NCBI GenBank assembly: GCA_024280995.1
Contig: JAMXLM010000018.1
Location: forward strand, 451,563-515,562
From: Candidatus Dormiibacterota bacterium
Lineage (GTDB): Bacteria; Chloroflexota; Dormibacteria; Dormibacterales; Dormibacteraceae
DNA length: 64,000 nt
Reading direction: 5' to 3'
In this document: piece by piece, positions 22,920-31,119 of the stretch
Position numbering within the stretch: the first letter of the stretch is position 1
Layout: every line of letters begins with the position of its first letter
Made by a program: the position numbers and the translations under genes
The notes under the pieces: generated by a model
Databases searched by the model: none
Seen by the model: the letters and a program-made list of their open reading frames with translations, nothing else
What the model was told of the DNA's origin: nothing

Positions 22920-23947
22920 GGAAGGCCCTGGAGGGCTTCCGGCCGTACGTCCCCGGCGAGCAGCCGCCCGACGGCGAAGGCTGGATCAAGCTCAACACCA
23001 ACGAGTCGCCGCTTCCGCCTTCGCCAAAGGTGCTCGCGGCGATCAAGGCTGCCGCCGACGAATCGCTGCGTCTGTATCCGAGCGCAACGGCGCGGCCCGC
23101 ACGCGAGGCGATCGCGCGCCACTTCGGGCTCGATCCTTCGCGCGTCGCCGTCGGCAACGGCGGCGATGAGCTGATCGACCTCTGCTTCACCGCGTTCGCG
23201 GGTCCGGGCGAGACCGTGGCTTATCCGATGCCGACGTATCCGCTGTTCGACCCGCTGTGCCGGATCCACGAGGCGCGCGCATCGACGCATCCGACCGAGA
23301 CCTTCGACGAGCTGCCACCCAGCCTCGGCGCCGACCCGGCGCGGTTGAAGTTCATCGTCAACCCGAACTCCCCGACCGGGGCGTTGTTCGACGCGCAGGA
23401 CGTGGAGGCGGTGGTCACCGCTTCGAGCGGCGTCGTCGTGGTCGACGAGGCCTACGTCGACTTCGCACCGCGCTCGGCCGTCGACCTGCTCGAGCGGCAC
23501 GGCAACGTGCTGATCCTTCGCACCTTCAGCAAGTCGTACGCGCTGGCCGGAATGCGTGTCGGCTTCGCGCTCGGCGCGCCCGAGCTGATCGAGGCGCTCG
23601 ACTCGGTGAAGGACTCGTACAACGTCGACCGTCTCGCCGTCGTCGCCGCCGTGGCGGCGATCGAGGACGATAGCTACCACCAGGCCCTGGTCGATGAGGT
23701 CGTGCGCAACCGCGGTGAGCTCGCGAGCGCCCTCGCCGAGCTCGGCTTCGAGGTCGTGCCGTCAGCGACCAACTTCGTCTTTGCGCGGCCGCCGAAGCCC
23801 GCATTCGAGGTTGCGACGGCCCTCCGCGAGCGAAAGATCCTGGTCCGCCATTACGATCGAGACCCGATCGCCGGTTGGATTCGGGTGACGGTCGGCACGC
23901 GTGAGCAGCACGACAAGCTGCTCGCCGCCTTGAAGGAGATCTTGTGA
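22901..23947 (+). CDS. hisC: Histidinol-phosphate aminotransferase
   Basis: 348 residues, fold-type I PLP enzyme of histidine synthesis. KLNTNESPLPPSPKVLAAIK, VGNGGDELIDLCFTAFAGPG, PNSPTGALFD, VVVDEAYVDFAP, and the PLP lysine in RTFSKSYALAGMRVGFALG. Length is typical. Other his genes are not adjacent; hisA is at the left end of the window. The ATG lies inside the end of the delta' gene. Confidence 0.95.
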   Translation: MPKGVVRKALEGFRPYVPGEQPPDGEGWIKLNTNESPLPPSPKVLAAIKAAADESLRLYPSATARPAREAIARHFGLDPSRVAVGNGGDELIDLCFTAFAGPGETVAYPMPTYPLFDPLCRIHEARASTHPTETFDELPPSLGADPARLKFIVNPNSPTGALFDAQDVEAVVTASSGVVVVDEAYVDFAPRSAVDLLERHGNVLILRTFSKSYALAGMRVGFALGAPELIEALDSVKDSYNVDRLAVVAAVAAIEDDSYHQALVDEVVRNRGELASALAELGFEVVPSATNFVFARPPKPAFEVATALRERKILVRHYDRDPIAGWIRVTVGTREQHDKLLAALKEIL

Positions 23948-24510
23948 CGGTACCGACGCGGGACGAGACGTGGGAGCTGGTCACCTCGATGACGCAGTCG
24001 GAGCAGCTGCGCCGGCACATGCGCAGCGTGTCCGCGGCGATGGAGGCCTACGCGCGGCGCTTTGGCGAAGATCCCGAACGCTGGGCCGTGCTCGGCCTGA
24101 TCCACGACTGGGACTACGAGACGGGGCCGACCAAGGAACAGCACCCGATGCGCGGGATCGAGATGCTGCGCGAGAAGGGCTGGCCGGAGGACATCCTCGA
24201 CGACATCGCTTCGCACGCCGATTACCTGGACGTGCCTCGCGACACCAACGCGCGCAAGGCGCTTTACGCGGTCGACGAGATGTGCGGATTCATCATCGCG
24301 TGCGCGCTGGTCAAGCCCGACAAATCCCTGAGCGCCGTCGAGCCCAGCACCGTGCGCAAGAAGATGAAGGACAAGGCGTTCGCGCGCGGCGTGCACAGGG
24401 AGGAGCTCGTCGCGGGCGCCGAGGTCCTCGGGGTACCCTTCGACGAGCACGTGGAGTTCGTCCGCGACGCCCTGAAACCAATCGCCGGCGAGCTGGGCCT
24501 GAACCCATGA
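23944..24510 (+). CDS. HD-superfamily hydrolase
   Basis: 188 residues. The HD motif is in LGLIHDWDYETGPTKEQHP, with a first His in LRRHMRSVSAAMEAYARRFG and a further metal site in DDIASHADYLDV; the late helix begins ALYAVDEMCGFIIACALVKP. Members of this group are small phosphohydrolases, often annotated as HDIG proteins, and the substrate is unknown. It overlaps hisC as GTGA and the next gene as ATGA. Confidence 0.8.
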   Translation: MTVPTRDETWELVTSMTQSEQLRRHMRSVSAAMEAYARRFGEDPERWAVLGLIHDWDYETGPTKEQHPMRGIEMLREKGWPEDILDDIASHADYLDVPRDTNARKALYAVDEMCGFIIACALVKPDKSLSAVEPSTVRKKMKDKAFARGVHREELVAGAEVLGVPFDEHVEFVRDALKPIAGELGLNP

Positions 24511-25475
24511 GCCGGATCTTGTTGATGCATCCGATCCTCGATCCCGGACCTCAGATCCTGGCCGAGGCGGCCGAGGTAATCGCCTATCCCGCTGGAGGTC
24601 CGCTCGACGAGGCGAGCATCCGTCAAGCCGCGGAAGGATGTGTCGGCATCGTCAGCCAGCTGATGGATCCGATCCGCGAGACCGTTCTTTCCACTCCGGG
24701 TCTCAAGTGCGTGAGCAACGTTGCCGTCGGCTTCGACAACATCGACGTCGCCGCGGCGACTGCGCACAAGGTGATGGTCACCAACACGCCGGGGGTGCTC
24801 GACGATGCCACCTCCGACTTCGCCTTCACGTTGCTGATGACCACCGCGCGGCGCGTGGTCGAGGCGGACCACTTCATTCGCTCGGGCCAGTTCCACGGCT
24901 GGGCGATCGACATGATGCTCGGCCAGGACATATACGGCGCCACGCTCGGCATCATCGGCATCGGCCGCATCGGTCGCGGTGTGGCGCATCGAGCGAAGGG
25001 TTTCAACATGCGCATCCTCTACTACGATCCCCAGCCGCTCCCCCAGGAGGCGGAGGAGCAGCTTGGCGCGACGCGCGTCGACCTGAACCGCTTGATCGCC
25101 GAGTCGGACTTCATCTCCGTCCACGTGCCTCTGACGCCGGAGACGCAGCACCTCATCAGCACGCCACAGTTCAACGCGATGAAGCGCAACGCGATCCTCG
25201 TCAACACATCGCGAGGCCCCGTGATCGACGAGGCCGCCCTCGTCGAGGCGCTCAACGCCAAGAAGCTTGCCGGCGCGGGCCTGGACGTTTACGAGCGCGA
25301 GCCGGCAGTGCACCCGCACCTGATCCCGATGGCCAACGTCGTCCTGGCGCCTCACATCGCGAGCGCCACCGTGCGCACACGCTCCGAGATGTCGGCGATG
25401 GCCGCCCGCAACATGGCGACCGCGGTCCGTGGCGGACGCCCGCCGAACTTGTTGAACCCCGAGGTCAAGCGATAG
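24507..25475 (+). CDS. D-isomer-specific 2-hydroxyacid dehydrogenase (glyoxylate/hydroxypyruvate reductase type)
   Basis: 322 residues, NAD(P)-dependent. The Rossmann motif is GATLGIIGIGRIGRGVAHRA, the catalytic Arg is in LVNTSRGPVIDEAALVEAL, the Glu is in GLDVYEREP and the His in VVLAPHIASAT. CVSNVAVGFDNIDVAAAT is like GyaR-type glyoxylate reductases. It may form glycerate for the glycerate kinase at 2.2 kb (inference); phosphoglycerate dehydrogenase is less likely because no ACT domain is present. Confidence 0.9.
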   Translation: MSRILLMHPILDPGPQILAEAAEVIAYPAGGPLDEASIRQAAEGCVGIVSQLMDPIRETVLSTPGLKCVSNVAVGFDNIDVAAATAHKVMVTNTPGVLDDATSDFAFTLLMTTARRVVEADHFIRSGQFHGWAIDMMLGQDIYGATLGIIGIGRIGRGVAHRAKGFNMRILYYDPQPLPQEAEEQLGATRVDLNRLIAESDFISVHVPLTPETQHLISTPQFNAMKRNAILVNTSRGPVIDEAALVEALNAKKLAGAGLDVYEREPAVHPHLIPMANVVLAPHIASATVRTRSEMSAMAARNMATAVRGGRPPNLLNPEVKR

Positions 25476-25495
25476 CCGTCTCACTTAAGTACAAG

Positions 25496-26275
25496 CTGCT
25501 CGCGTTGGACCTCGACGGCACGATCCTGGCCATGGACCTCACGCTCGATCCTCGCGACGTCGACGCGGTCCAGCGCCTGGTCGGCGCAGGCATGACGGTG
25601 ATCGTGTGCACGGGGAGGCCGTACCCAGGCGCGGTGCCATGGGTGACGAGTCTGGGGCTGACCGGGCCGATCGTCTGCTACCAGGGCGCGCAGGTGCGCA
25701 CGCTGGAGGGTGGGACTCTCCTCGACCACGGCATCCCGCACGACGTGGCGATGGAGGTCATCCGCTTCGCCCGCGCCCGCGATCTGCACATCCAGGCCTA
25801 CCGCGATGACAAGCTCATCGTCGAGCGCGACCGGCCCGAAGCGCACATCTACGCCGAGCACGCGAGCATGCAGGTGCACGTCGTCGGCGACCTCGACGAG
25901 GCGATGGGACCGACGACTCCGAAGCTCGTGATCGTGGCGGCGCCGGCAACGCTGGAAGTCCTGCTGCCGGAGGCGCGCGAGAGCTGGAAGGGGCGTCTCA
26001 ACGTCGCCACCTCGACGCCGGACTACCTCGAGTTCACGAGCGTGGAGAGCGACAAGGCGTCGGCGCTGCGTTTCCTGTCCGAGCGTTTGGGTGTCGCACA
26101 GGGCGAGGTCGTCGCGGTCGGCGACGGCCGCAACGACGCCTCGATGATCGCGTGGGCGGGGCTCGGAGTGGCGGTCGACGGTTCGCCCGCGGAGGTGATC
26201 GCGGCGGCCGACAGGACCATTCCCGGACCGGGCCAGGGCGGAATCCCCGAGCTCGCGTCGCTGTTGCTTTCGTAG
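25496..26275 (+). CDS. HAD-IIB (Cof-type) phosphatase, CTG start proposed
   Basis: About 259 residues. HAD motif I LALDLDGTILAMD lies right at the N-terminus. Motif II is IVCTGRPYPGAV, the lysine is in ESDKASALRFLSERL, and motif IV VAVGDGRNDASMIAWAG supplies the acidic pair. Cof-type enzymes dephosphorylate sugar or nucleotide phosphates. No ATG, GTG or TTG lies upstream of motif I; a TTG at 25505 would remove its first residues. CTG 25496 and ATA 25472, which overlaps the previous stop, are the options. Confidence 0.87.
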   Translation: MLALDLDGTILAMDLTLDPRDVDAVQRLVGAGMTVIVCTGRPYPGAVPWVTSLGLTGPIVCYQGAQVRTLEGGTLLDHGIPHDVAMEVIRFARARDLHIQAYRDDKLIVERDRPEAHIYAEHASMQVHVVGDLDEAMGPTTPKLVIVAAPATLEVLLPEARESWKGRLNVATSTPDYLEFTSVESDKASALRFLSERLGVAQGEVVAVGDGRNDASMIAWAGLGVAVDGSPAEVIAAADRTIPGPGQGGIPELASLLLS

Positions 26276-27082
26276 ATGGGCACCTTGTTTGTCGTCTACG
26301 CGCATCCCGACGACGAGATCGGAAACAGCGGCGCGATGATGAAGGCGAAAGCTCAGGGCCACCGCGTCGTGCTGGTGACCGCAACGCGCGGCGAGGTCGG
26401 CGAGATCTACAACATGGACGAGGCCGCGTCGCGTCCCCGTCTGGGCGAGATCCGCGAGGCTGAGCTGCGGGCGGCCGGCGAGATCATCGGCGTCGACCGG
26501 CAGGAGTTCCTCGGCTATCGCGACTCCGGCATGGTCGACACGCCGGACAACAAGGACCCTCGCTCTTTTCAGCAGGCAAGGCTCGACGAATCCGCGGGAA
26601 AGCTGGCCGCGATCCTGCGCGAGGAACGGCCGGACGTCGTCGTGACCTTTGGCGACGACGGCATCTACGGGCACCCTGACCACATCAAGGCGCACCACGT
26701 CACGAACGCCGCACTCGACCTGCTGGAGCGTGAGGGTTCGCCGGTGAAGAAGCTGTACTACATGGCGATTCCGCGGTCGTTGATGCAGGCCTTCGTCGAT
26801 CAGTTTCCCGACCAGGCGCAGGAGCAGGCGGGGCGGAACATGCGGGTGGCCGGAACGCCTGACGAGCTGATCACCGCGCAGGTTGACGTCCGCGATTACG
26901 TGGCGCGGAAGCGCGAAGCCTCGGCCGCTCACGTCAGTCAGAACGACCCGAACTCGTGGTTCGCCAAGATCCCGGAACAGATCTACGAGACCGCGTTCGG
27001 GACCGAGTACTACCAGCTCGCGAGGGGCAAACCGGGATCGAGGCTGCCGGAGTCAGACCTCTTCGCGGGGGTCGACTCGTAG
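26276..27082 (+). CDS. PIG-L family zinc deacetylase, Mca/MshB-like
   Basis: 268 residues. FVVYAHPDDEIGNSGAMMKA carries the zinc motif HPDDE, and the second ligand set is in YGHPDHIKAHHV. GEVGEIYN and LGYRDSGMVDT recall mycothiol-conjugate amidase (Mca) and MshB, which act on GlcN(Ac)-inositol thiols. With a PI-mannoside operon nearby, an inositol-containing substrate is attractive but unproven. The start follows the HAD stop directly, and the paired hairpin repeats follow this gene. Confidence 0.85.
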   Translation: MGTLFVVYAHPDDEIGNSGAMMKAKAQGHRVVLVTATRGEVGEIYNMDEAASRPRLGEIREAELRAAGEIIGVDRQEFLGYRDSGMVDTPDNKDPRSFQQARLDESAGKLAAILREERPDVVVTFGDDGIYGHPDHIKAHHVTNAALDLLEREGSPVKKLYYMAIPRSLMQAFVDQFPDQAQEQAGRNMRVAGTPDELITAQVDVRDYVARKREASAAHVSQNDPNSWFAKIPEQIYETAFGTEYYQLARGKPGSRLPESDLFAGVDS

Positions 27083-27085
27083 GGC

Positions 27086-27106
27086 GGGGCCGCCTTCCCC
27101 TTTTTT
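27086..27106 (+). terminator. Weak possible terminator after the PIG-L gene
   Basis: GGGG-ccgcctt-CCCC followed by six T. The stem is only four pairs, so this is tentative. It runs directly into the first hairpin repeat. Confidence 0.3.
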
Positions 27107-27170
27107 CGCCATTCGGGCACGAATGGCCCGAATCAGGCCCGTGCCCCTCGCCATTCGGGCACAAATGGCG
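27107..27170 (+). repeat. Paired hairpin repeat, locus A
   Basis: Two 22-base units, 27107-27128 and 27149-27170, with a 20-base unique spacer. The second unit reads CGCCATT-cgggcaca-AATGGCG (seven-pair stem). The first has the variant loop end giving GCCATTC-gggcac-GAATGGC. The same unit occurs at 28.1 kb (same orientation) and at 39.4 kb (reverse). Unit pitch is 42 bases, about four helical turns. Confidence 0.85.
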
Positions 27171-27222
27171 GAGGTTAACGACCTGGGTTGCTCTTTGAGG
27201 CACGTCGCCGGATCGTGGTCGG

Positions 27223-28098
27223 GTGTCTTCGAGACGCGTGCCCGCAGCGCTCAAGCAAGGTCCATTCACGATCGCCGAAGCCCGCGAACTCGGCGTGACC
27301 CGCTCCCGGCTGCGCGGAGCTGACTACCGTCCGCTGGGTGCCGGCTTATATCGCTGGGCCGGCCTCGAGCTGAGTCCGGAGCTCCTCCTCGCCGCGGTTT
27401 GGCGGCGACTCCCAATGGAGGCAGCCTTCTGCGGCTGGACCGCGGCCTGGCTGCATGGTCTCGACTGTGCGCCTTGCAATCCGATCGAGGTCAACATGCC
27501 CGAGCCGACCGGCAGCAGTCGTCGTTCGGGCGCGGCCGTTCGCCGATACGAGATGCAGCCGGACGAGATCGTGTCCCGGCGCGGCATGCCGTGCACCGCG
27601 GCGTTGCGCACAGTTGTGGACCTTGGCGGACGCATCGCATTGACGGATGGAGTCATTGCCGCGGATCTGTTTCTACACAGGCGACTGGTCAGCCTGGAGG
27701 AGCTTCACGCGTACGTTCGCGGACACGCAGGCAAGAAGGGCGTCGCGCGGCTCCGCCGTGTCCTTCGCTATGTCGAGCCTAAGTCCGAGTCGGCCATGGA
27801 GACCCGACTGCGGATGCTGCTCGAGCTAGGCGGATTGCCTCGGCCGGAATCTCAGGTTCCCATCCACGACGACCAGGGTCGGTTCCTCGGACGGCCGGAC
27901 TTGCTTTACCGCCAACAGCGATTGGCGATCGAATACGACGGCGCCAATCACCGCGAGCGGTTGACCAGCGATGACCAGCGCCAGAACGGCCTCGTCGGGG
28001 CCGGATACCGGCTCCTTCGTTTCACGGCCCCCGACGTGCTGGCCACGCCCGAATCGGTCGTGACGCAGGTGCGCCAGGTCCTCGGCCGCGCCGCCTGA
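27223..28098 (+). CDS. DUF559/AbiEi-like protein with PD-(D/E)XK-type C-terminal domain
   Basis: 291 residues. The N-terminal 90 residues (KQGPFTIAEARELGVTRSRL, GWTAAWLHGLD) resemble the winged-helix and linker part of AbiEi-type antitoxins. The C-terminal 110 residues are DUF559-like: GRFLGRPDLLYRQQRLAIEY continuing DGANHRER, then QRQNGLVGAGYRLLRFTAPD, an endonuclease-like core with D-(x)n-E-x-DG-x2-H. Such genes are common and mobile in actinobacteria and no function is established. A/T-ending codons are more frequent than in neighbours. GTG 27223 is the start. Paired hairpin repeats lie on both sides in the same orientation. Confidence 0.82.
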   Translation: MSSRRVPAALKQGPFTIAEARELGVTRSRLRGADYRPLGAGLYRWAGLELSPELLLAAVWRRLPMEAAFCGWTAAWLHGLDCAPCNPIEVNMPEPTGSSRRSGAAVRRYEMQPDEIVSRRGMPCTAALRTVVDLGGRIALTDGVIAADLFLHRRLVSLEELHAYVRGHAGKKGVARLRRVLRYVEPKSESAMETRLRMLLELGGLPRPESQVPIHDDQGRFLGRPDLLYRQQRLAIEYDGANHRERLTSDDQRQNGLVGAGYRLLRFTAPDVLATPESVVTQVRQVLGRAA

Positions 28099-28113
28099 CC
28101 GGGGCGCGAATCG

Positions 28114-28176
28114 CGCCATTCGGGCACAAATGGCGGCGGTATGCATCCGAAACGCGCCATTCGGGCACGAATGGCT
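28114..28176 (+). repeat. Paired hairpin repeat, locus B
   Basis: Units 28114-28135 (CGCCATT...AATGGCG form) and 28155-28176 (GAATGGC form ending in T), with a 19-base spacer unrelated to the spacers at the other two loci. It lies just before the ispH promoter, and with locus A it brackets the DUF559 gene. Confidence 0.85.
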
Positions 28177-28194
28177 GAAGGGGGTGACCTCTCG

Positions 28195-28200
28195 TAGACT
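28195..28200 (+). promoter_or_regulatory. Putative -10 box for ispH
   Basis: TAGACT lies 12 bases before the ispH ATG, with no Shine-Dalgarno sequence. Confidence 0.35.
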
Positions 28201-28212
28201 CGACCCCGAGTC

Positions 28213-29085
28213 ATGGAAGTCCTCAAGATCACCCCGCGCGGGTACTGCCACGGCGTGGTCGACGCCTTCCGCATCGCCAAGCGCGTGCGTGAGGAGACGA
28301 CCGGGCCGGTGCACATGCTGGGGATGCTCGTCCACAACACGCACGCCACCGACGACCTGCAGGCTCAAGGCATAGCGCTCGTGGATCAGCCCAACCGCCT
28401 GCAGGGCCTCGAGCACATCAAGGAAGGCACCGTGATCTTCACGGCTCACGGCGTTTCGCCGCAGGTGAAGGAGCGCGCGGTCGAGCTCGGTCTCACCCCG
28501 GTCGACGCGACGTGCTCCGACGTCGTGCGCACGCACGAGCTCGTCGCCGACCTGGCTCGCAAGGGCTACGAGGTCGTCTACATCGGCCGGAAGGGGCACC
28601 CGGAGCCTGAGGGCGTGATGGGAGAGGCGCCCGGCAGGGTGCACCTCGTCCAGGAACCTGCGGACATCGACGCCCTCGACCTGCACGGCGACCGGATCGC
28701 GGTCACCTGCCAGACGACGCTGTCGGTTTGGGACACCGAGGACCTGATCGGGCGCGTGCGCGCTCGCTATCCGCAGGCCGAGGTCTACAACGAGATCTGC
28801 CGCGCGACGCAGGAGCGCCAGGAGGCGGCCGTCGAAGCGGCCAAGGAGGTCGACGTCGTCATCGTGGTCGGCAGCCCGCGGTCATCCAATTCCCTTCGCC
28901 TGGTCGAGGTGGTGAAGAAGCTCGGGCACAAGCCGGCCTACCTGGTCGATCGACTGGAGGACCTGCAGGTCGAGTGGTTCCGCGGCGCCAAGCGGGTCGG
29001 GGTGACCAGCGGGGCTTCGACGCCGACGCAGCTCACGCGTCGGGTGATCGAGCACCTGGAGGCACTGGAGGGAGTCACCTCCTAG
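28213..29085 (+). CDS. ispH: 4-hydroxy-3-methylbut-2-enyl diphosphate reductase
   Basis: 290 residues, last enzyme of the MEP isoprenoid pathway, giving IPP and DMAPP. The three [4Fe-4S] cysteines are in PRGYCHGVVDA (Cys12), VDATCSDVVRTHE and YNEICRATQERQEA. Other hallmarks are HMLGMLVHN, FTAHGVSP, VGSPRSSNSLRLVEV and GVTSGASTP. It overlaps the stop of the convergent MaoC-like gene by four bases. Confidence 0.96.
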   Translation: MEVLKITPRGYCHGVVDAFRIAKRVREETTGPVHMLGMLVHNTHATDDLQAQGIALVDQPNRLQGLEHIKEGTVIFTAHGVSPQVKERAVELGLTPVDATCSDVVRTHELVADLARKGYEVVYIGRKGHPEPEGVMGEAPGRVHLVQEPADIDALDLHGDRIAVTCQTTLSVWDTEDLIGRVRARYPQAEVYNEICRATQERQEAAVEAAKEVDVVIVVGSPRSSNSLRLVEVVKKLGHKPAYLVDRLEDLQVEWFRGAKRVGVTSGASTPTQLTRRVIEHLEALEGVTS

Positions 29086-29894
29086 GCGTCGTTGCCGCGC
29101 AGGCGGCGGAGCACGCCTCCGATTCCCTTGCGGGAAGCAGAGGTCTTGGCGGGGGCGGCGGGTTCAGGTGCGGAAGGCGGCGCCGAAACCTCTTGCACGT
29201 GCGCGGCACGTGGTTCGTGCTCCTCGTCCTTCTGCGCCCCGGATCCTGACGAGCGCCGGCGTCTGCGCCGCCGTGAGGAGCTCGAGGTTCGCTCCGGCTT
29301 GGCCGCGGCCGCCGGCGGAGCCGCCACCGGGGGAGTCTCCGGCAGCGCGGTGGGTGCGGCGGGGGTGCCTCCGTTGGTTCGCGACCGACGCCCGCGACGC
29401 CGGCGAGACGCCGTTCCCGTCGCCGCGGCCGCCTGCTCGCCAGTCTGCTGCTGACGCGGTGCGCCGCCGGCGCTCCGCGTGACTTTCGCGCCGATCTCGC
29501 CTTCGGCCGCAAGCGCGCCGTCCGCCGTGTGCACGTCCACCCGCCAGACCACGATCGCCGAAGGCGCGCCGGCGACGGGCGGACGCTTCTGGGTCAAGGT
29601 CCAGCGCGCGTAGATCGTGTCCCCGGCATGCACCGAGCGCGGGAACTTCCAGTTCAGCCACTCCCACTCCGCCACGGACGGCACGGGCATGTCGACCGAG
29701 CCAAGCCCGACCGCCATCGCCACGACGAGGGACGGAGGCGCGGGGCGGGGGCCGTTGTTGGCCGCCTCGATCGTCAGCGGGGACAGGTCGCCGGCAACGC
29801 CGGCGAACAGGGCTATCTCGGCTTCGGTGACCGTCCGGCGGCGGGTAGTCCACTCGCCGCCAAGCGGGAGATCGTCAAAAGAAAGCGGCTCCAG
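29082..29894 (-). CDS. MaoC-like hotdog protein with long Arg/Ser/Pro-rich tail, CTG start proposed
   Basis: About 270 residues. N-terminal 145 residues are a MaoC-type hotdog: LSFDDLPLGGEWTTRRRTV, ALFAGVAGDLSPLTIEAANN, VHAGDTIYARWTLTQKRPP. The remaining 125 residues are low complexity, with SRRRRGRRSR and an eight-Arg run in SSSSRRRRRRRRSSGSG, ending GGVLRRLRGNDA. No ATG, GTG or TTG lies before the conserved start. CTG 29894 is preceded by TATACT at nine bases; the first ATG (29723) would remove half the hotdog. It may bind an acyl-CoA; the tail may bind nucleic acid or membrane (inference). Confidence 0.75.
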   Translation of the reverse strand: MEPLSFDDLPLGGEWTTRRRTVTEAEIALFAGVAGDLSPLTIEAANNGPRPAPPSLVVAMAVGLGSVDMPVPSVAEWEWLNWKFPRSVHAGDTIYARWTLTQKRPPVAGAPSAIVVWRVDVHTADGALAAEGEIGAKVTRSAGGAPRQQQTGEQAAAATGTASRRRRGRRSRTNGGTPAAPTALPETPPVAAPPAAAAKPERTSSSSRRRRRRRSSGSGAQKDEEHEPRAAHVQEVSAPPSAPEPAAPAKTSASRKGIGGVLRRLRGNDA

Positions 29895-29903
29895 ATCGGG
29901 CCG

Positions 29904-29909
29904 AGTATA
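29904..29909 (-). promoter_or_regulatory. Putative -10 box of a leaderless promoter with CTG start
   Basis: TATACT on the minus strand, five of six matches to TATAAT, nine bases before CTG 29894. Its position supports the CTG rather than the internal ATG as start. Confidence 0.5.
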
Positions 29910-29933
29910 GATCGATCTCTGATGATGCCGCGT

Positions 29934-29939
29934 TAACCT
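29934..29939 (+). promoter_or_regulatory. Putative -10 box for the diguanylate cyclase
   Basis: TAACCT lies 13 bases before the ATG at 29953. It is weakly supported, within the 58-base divergent region shared with the MaoC-like gene. Confidence 0.3.
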
Positions 29940-29952
29940 ATCCGGACTTTAG

Positions 29953-31110
29953 ATGGAACCGGCAGGCATTCTGCTCATCGTCTCGGTTCTCCTGGTCGCC
30001 GCCCTGTTTCTCCTGACGCTGTCCCTGATGCGCTATCGCGGCACGGCCCGCGAGCTCGAGGCGGCGCTTGCGGACCAGACCGGGGCGCGCGACCGAGCCG
30101 ATCTTTTGCTCGCGCTGGCCTCGGCGGTCAACTCCACCCTGGCGCTCGAAGAGGTACTGAACGTCGCGCTCACCCACGTCGGCCGGCTGATGGGCTCGGT
30201 CGCGGGCGCGATGTACCTCGTCCGGCCCGGCAAGGCCGAGCTCTACCGCGAGTCCTCTTACAACCTGACGACTCGAGCTCGCGGCGGAGCGCGAAAGCTC
30301 GACGAGGAACCGATCCGGTCGGCGGTGGCGGCGATGCGTCCGCTGGTGGTCAATCTCGATGAGCGCTCGGCGCCGGGTCTCGACCAGGGCGGCCATCCCC
30401 AGCATGCCCTGGTGGTTCCCATCCAGCGCTCCGGCCAGCTGATGGGAGCGATGGAGCTGTACCTCAACGCGTGGCGTGAGCTGACCGACGACCAGGTCGA
30501 GCTTCTGAACGGCGTTGCCGCTCAGGCGGCCATCGCGATCCGCCACGCGCAGCTCTTCGAGGCGCAGGAGGAGAACGCACTGACCGACGAGCTGACCAGG
30601 CTCCCCAACCGTCGCGCCCTTGCGCAGCGGTTCTTGCAGGAGATGCAGCGCGCGCGCCGGCACCGCGCCGGCATCACGTTCGTGATGATCGACCTCGATC
30701 ACTTCAAGCAGGTGAACGACACCTACGGGCACCTCAACGGCGACGCGGTCCTGGCCGAGCTTGCCTCGATCCTGTCGTCTGGACTTCGCGAGTCAGACGT
30801 ATGCGCCCGGTACGGTGGCGAGGAGTTCGCCTTGATCCTGCCCGAGACGAACGAGTCCGGCGCGCGAGTCCTGGCGGAGCGCATCCGGGCGAAGGTTGCC
30901 GCCGCCACCTTCCCGGGCGGGCTCAAGCTCACCATCAGCGTCGGGGTCGCGGCGACCGACGACGCCGCCATCTTCACCCAGCTGATCGACCGCGCCGACC
31001 AGGCCCTGTACGCCGCGAAGCAGGGAGGGCGCAACCAGGTGCGGGTTGCGGACATGAGCGCTCCAGCGCCCAAGCCGCACGCGACCAGGACCGAGCCCGA
31101 GCCGGTCTAG
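29953..31110 (+). CDS. Membrane-anchored GAF-GGDEF diguanylate cyclase
   Basis: 385 residues. One N-terminal membrane helix (ILLIVSVLLVAALFLLTLSL), then a GAF-type sensor domain (about residues 50-205) and a GGDEF domain (about 215-370). The active site is GGEEF in CARYGGEEFALILPE. The product-inhibition I-site RESD lies five residues upstream, so feedback inhibition is likely intact. It makes cyclic di-GMP from GTP at the membrane; the GAF ligand is unknown. YajQ at the left end of the window is a possible effector, by family only. Confidence 0.93.
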   Translation: MEPAGILLIVSVLLVAALFLLTLSLMRYRGTARELEAALADQTGARDRADLLLALASAVNSTLALEEVLNVALTHVGRLMGSVAGAMYLVRPGKAELYRESSYNLTTRARGGARKLDEEPIRSAVAAMRPLVVNLDERSAPGLDQGGHPQHALVVPIQRSGQLMGAMELYLNAWRELTDDQVELLNGVAAQAAIAIRHAQLFEAQEENALTDELTRLPNRRALAQRFLQEMQRARRHRAGITFVMIDLDHFKQVNDTYGHLNGDAVLAELASILSSGLRESDVCARYGGEEFALILPETNESGARVLAERIRAKVAAATFPGGLKLTISVGVAATDDAAIFTQLIDRADQALYAAKQGGRNQVRVADMSAPAPKPHATRTEPEPV

Positions 31111-31119
31111 GGATTACAC

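Noticed and set aside
27107..28176. Repeat-spacer-repeat pattern as a minimal CRISPR
   Set aside because: Only two units per locus, the same unit at three places in two orientations, a seven-pair palindrome with a fixed loop, and no cas genes. It fits a dispersed intergenic palindrome better.
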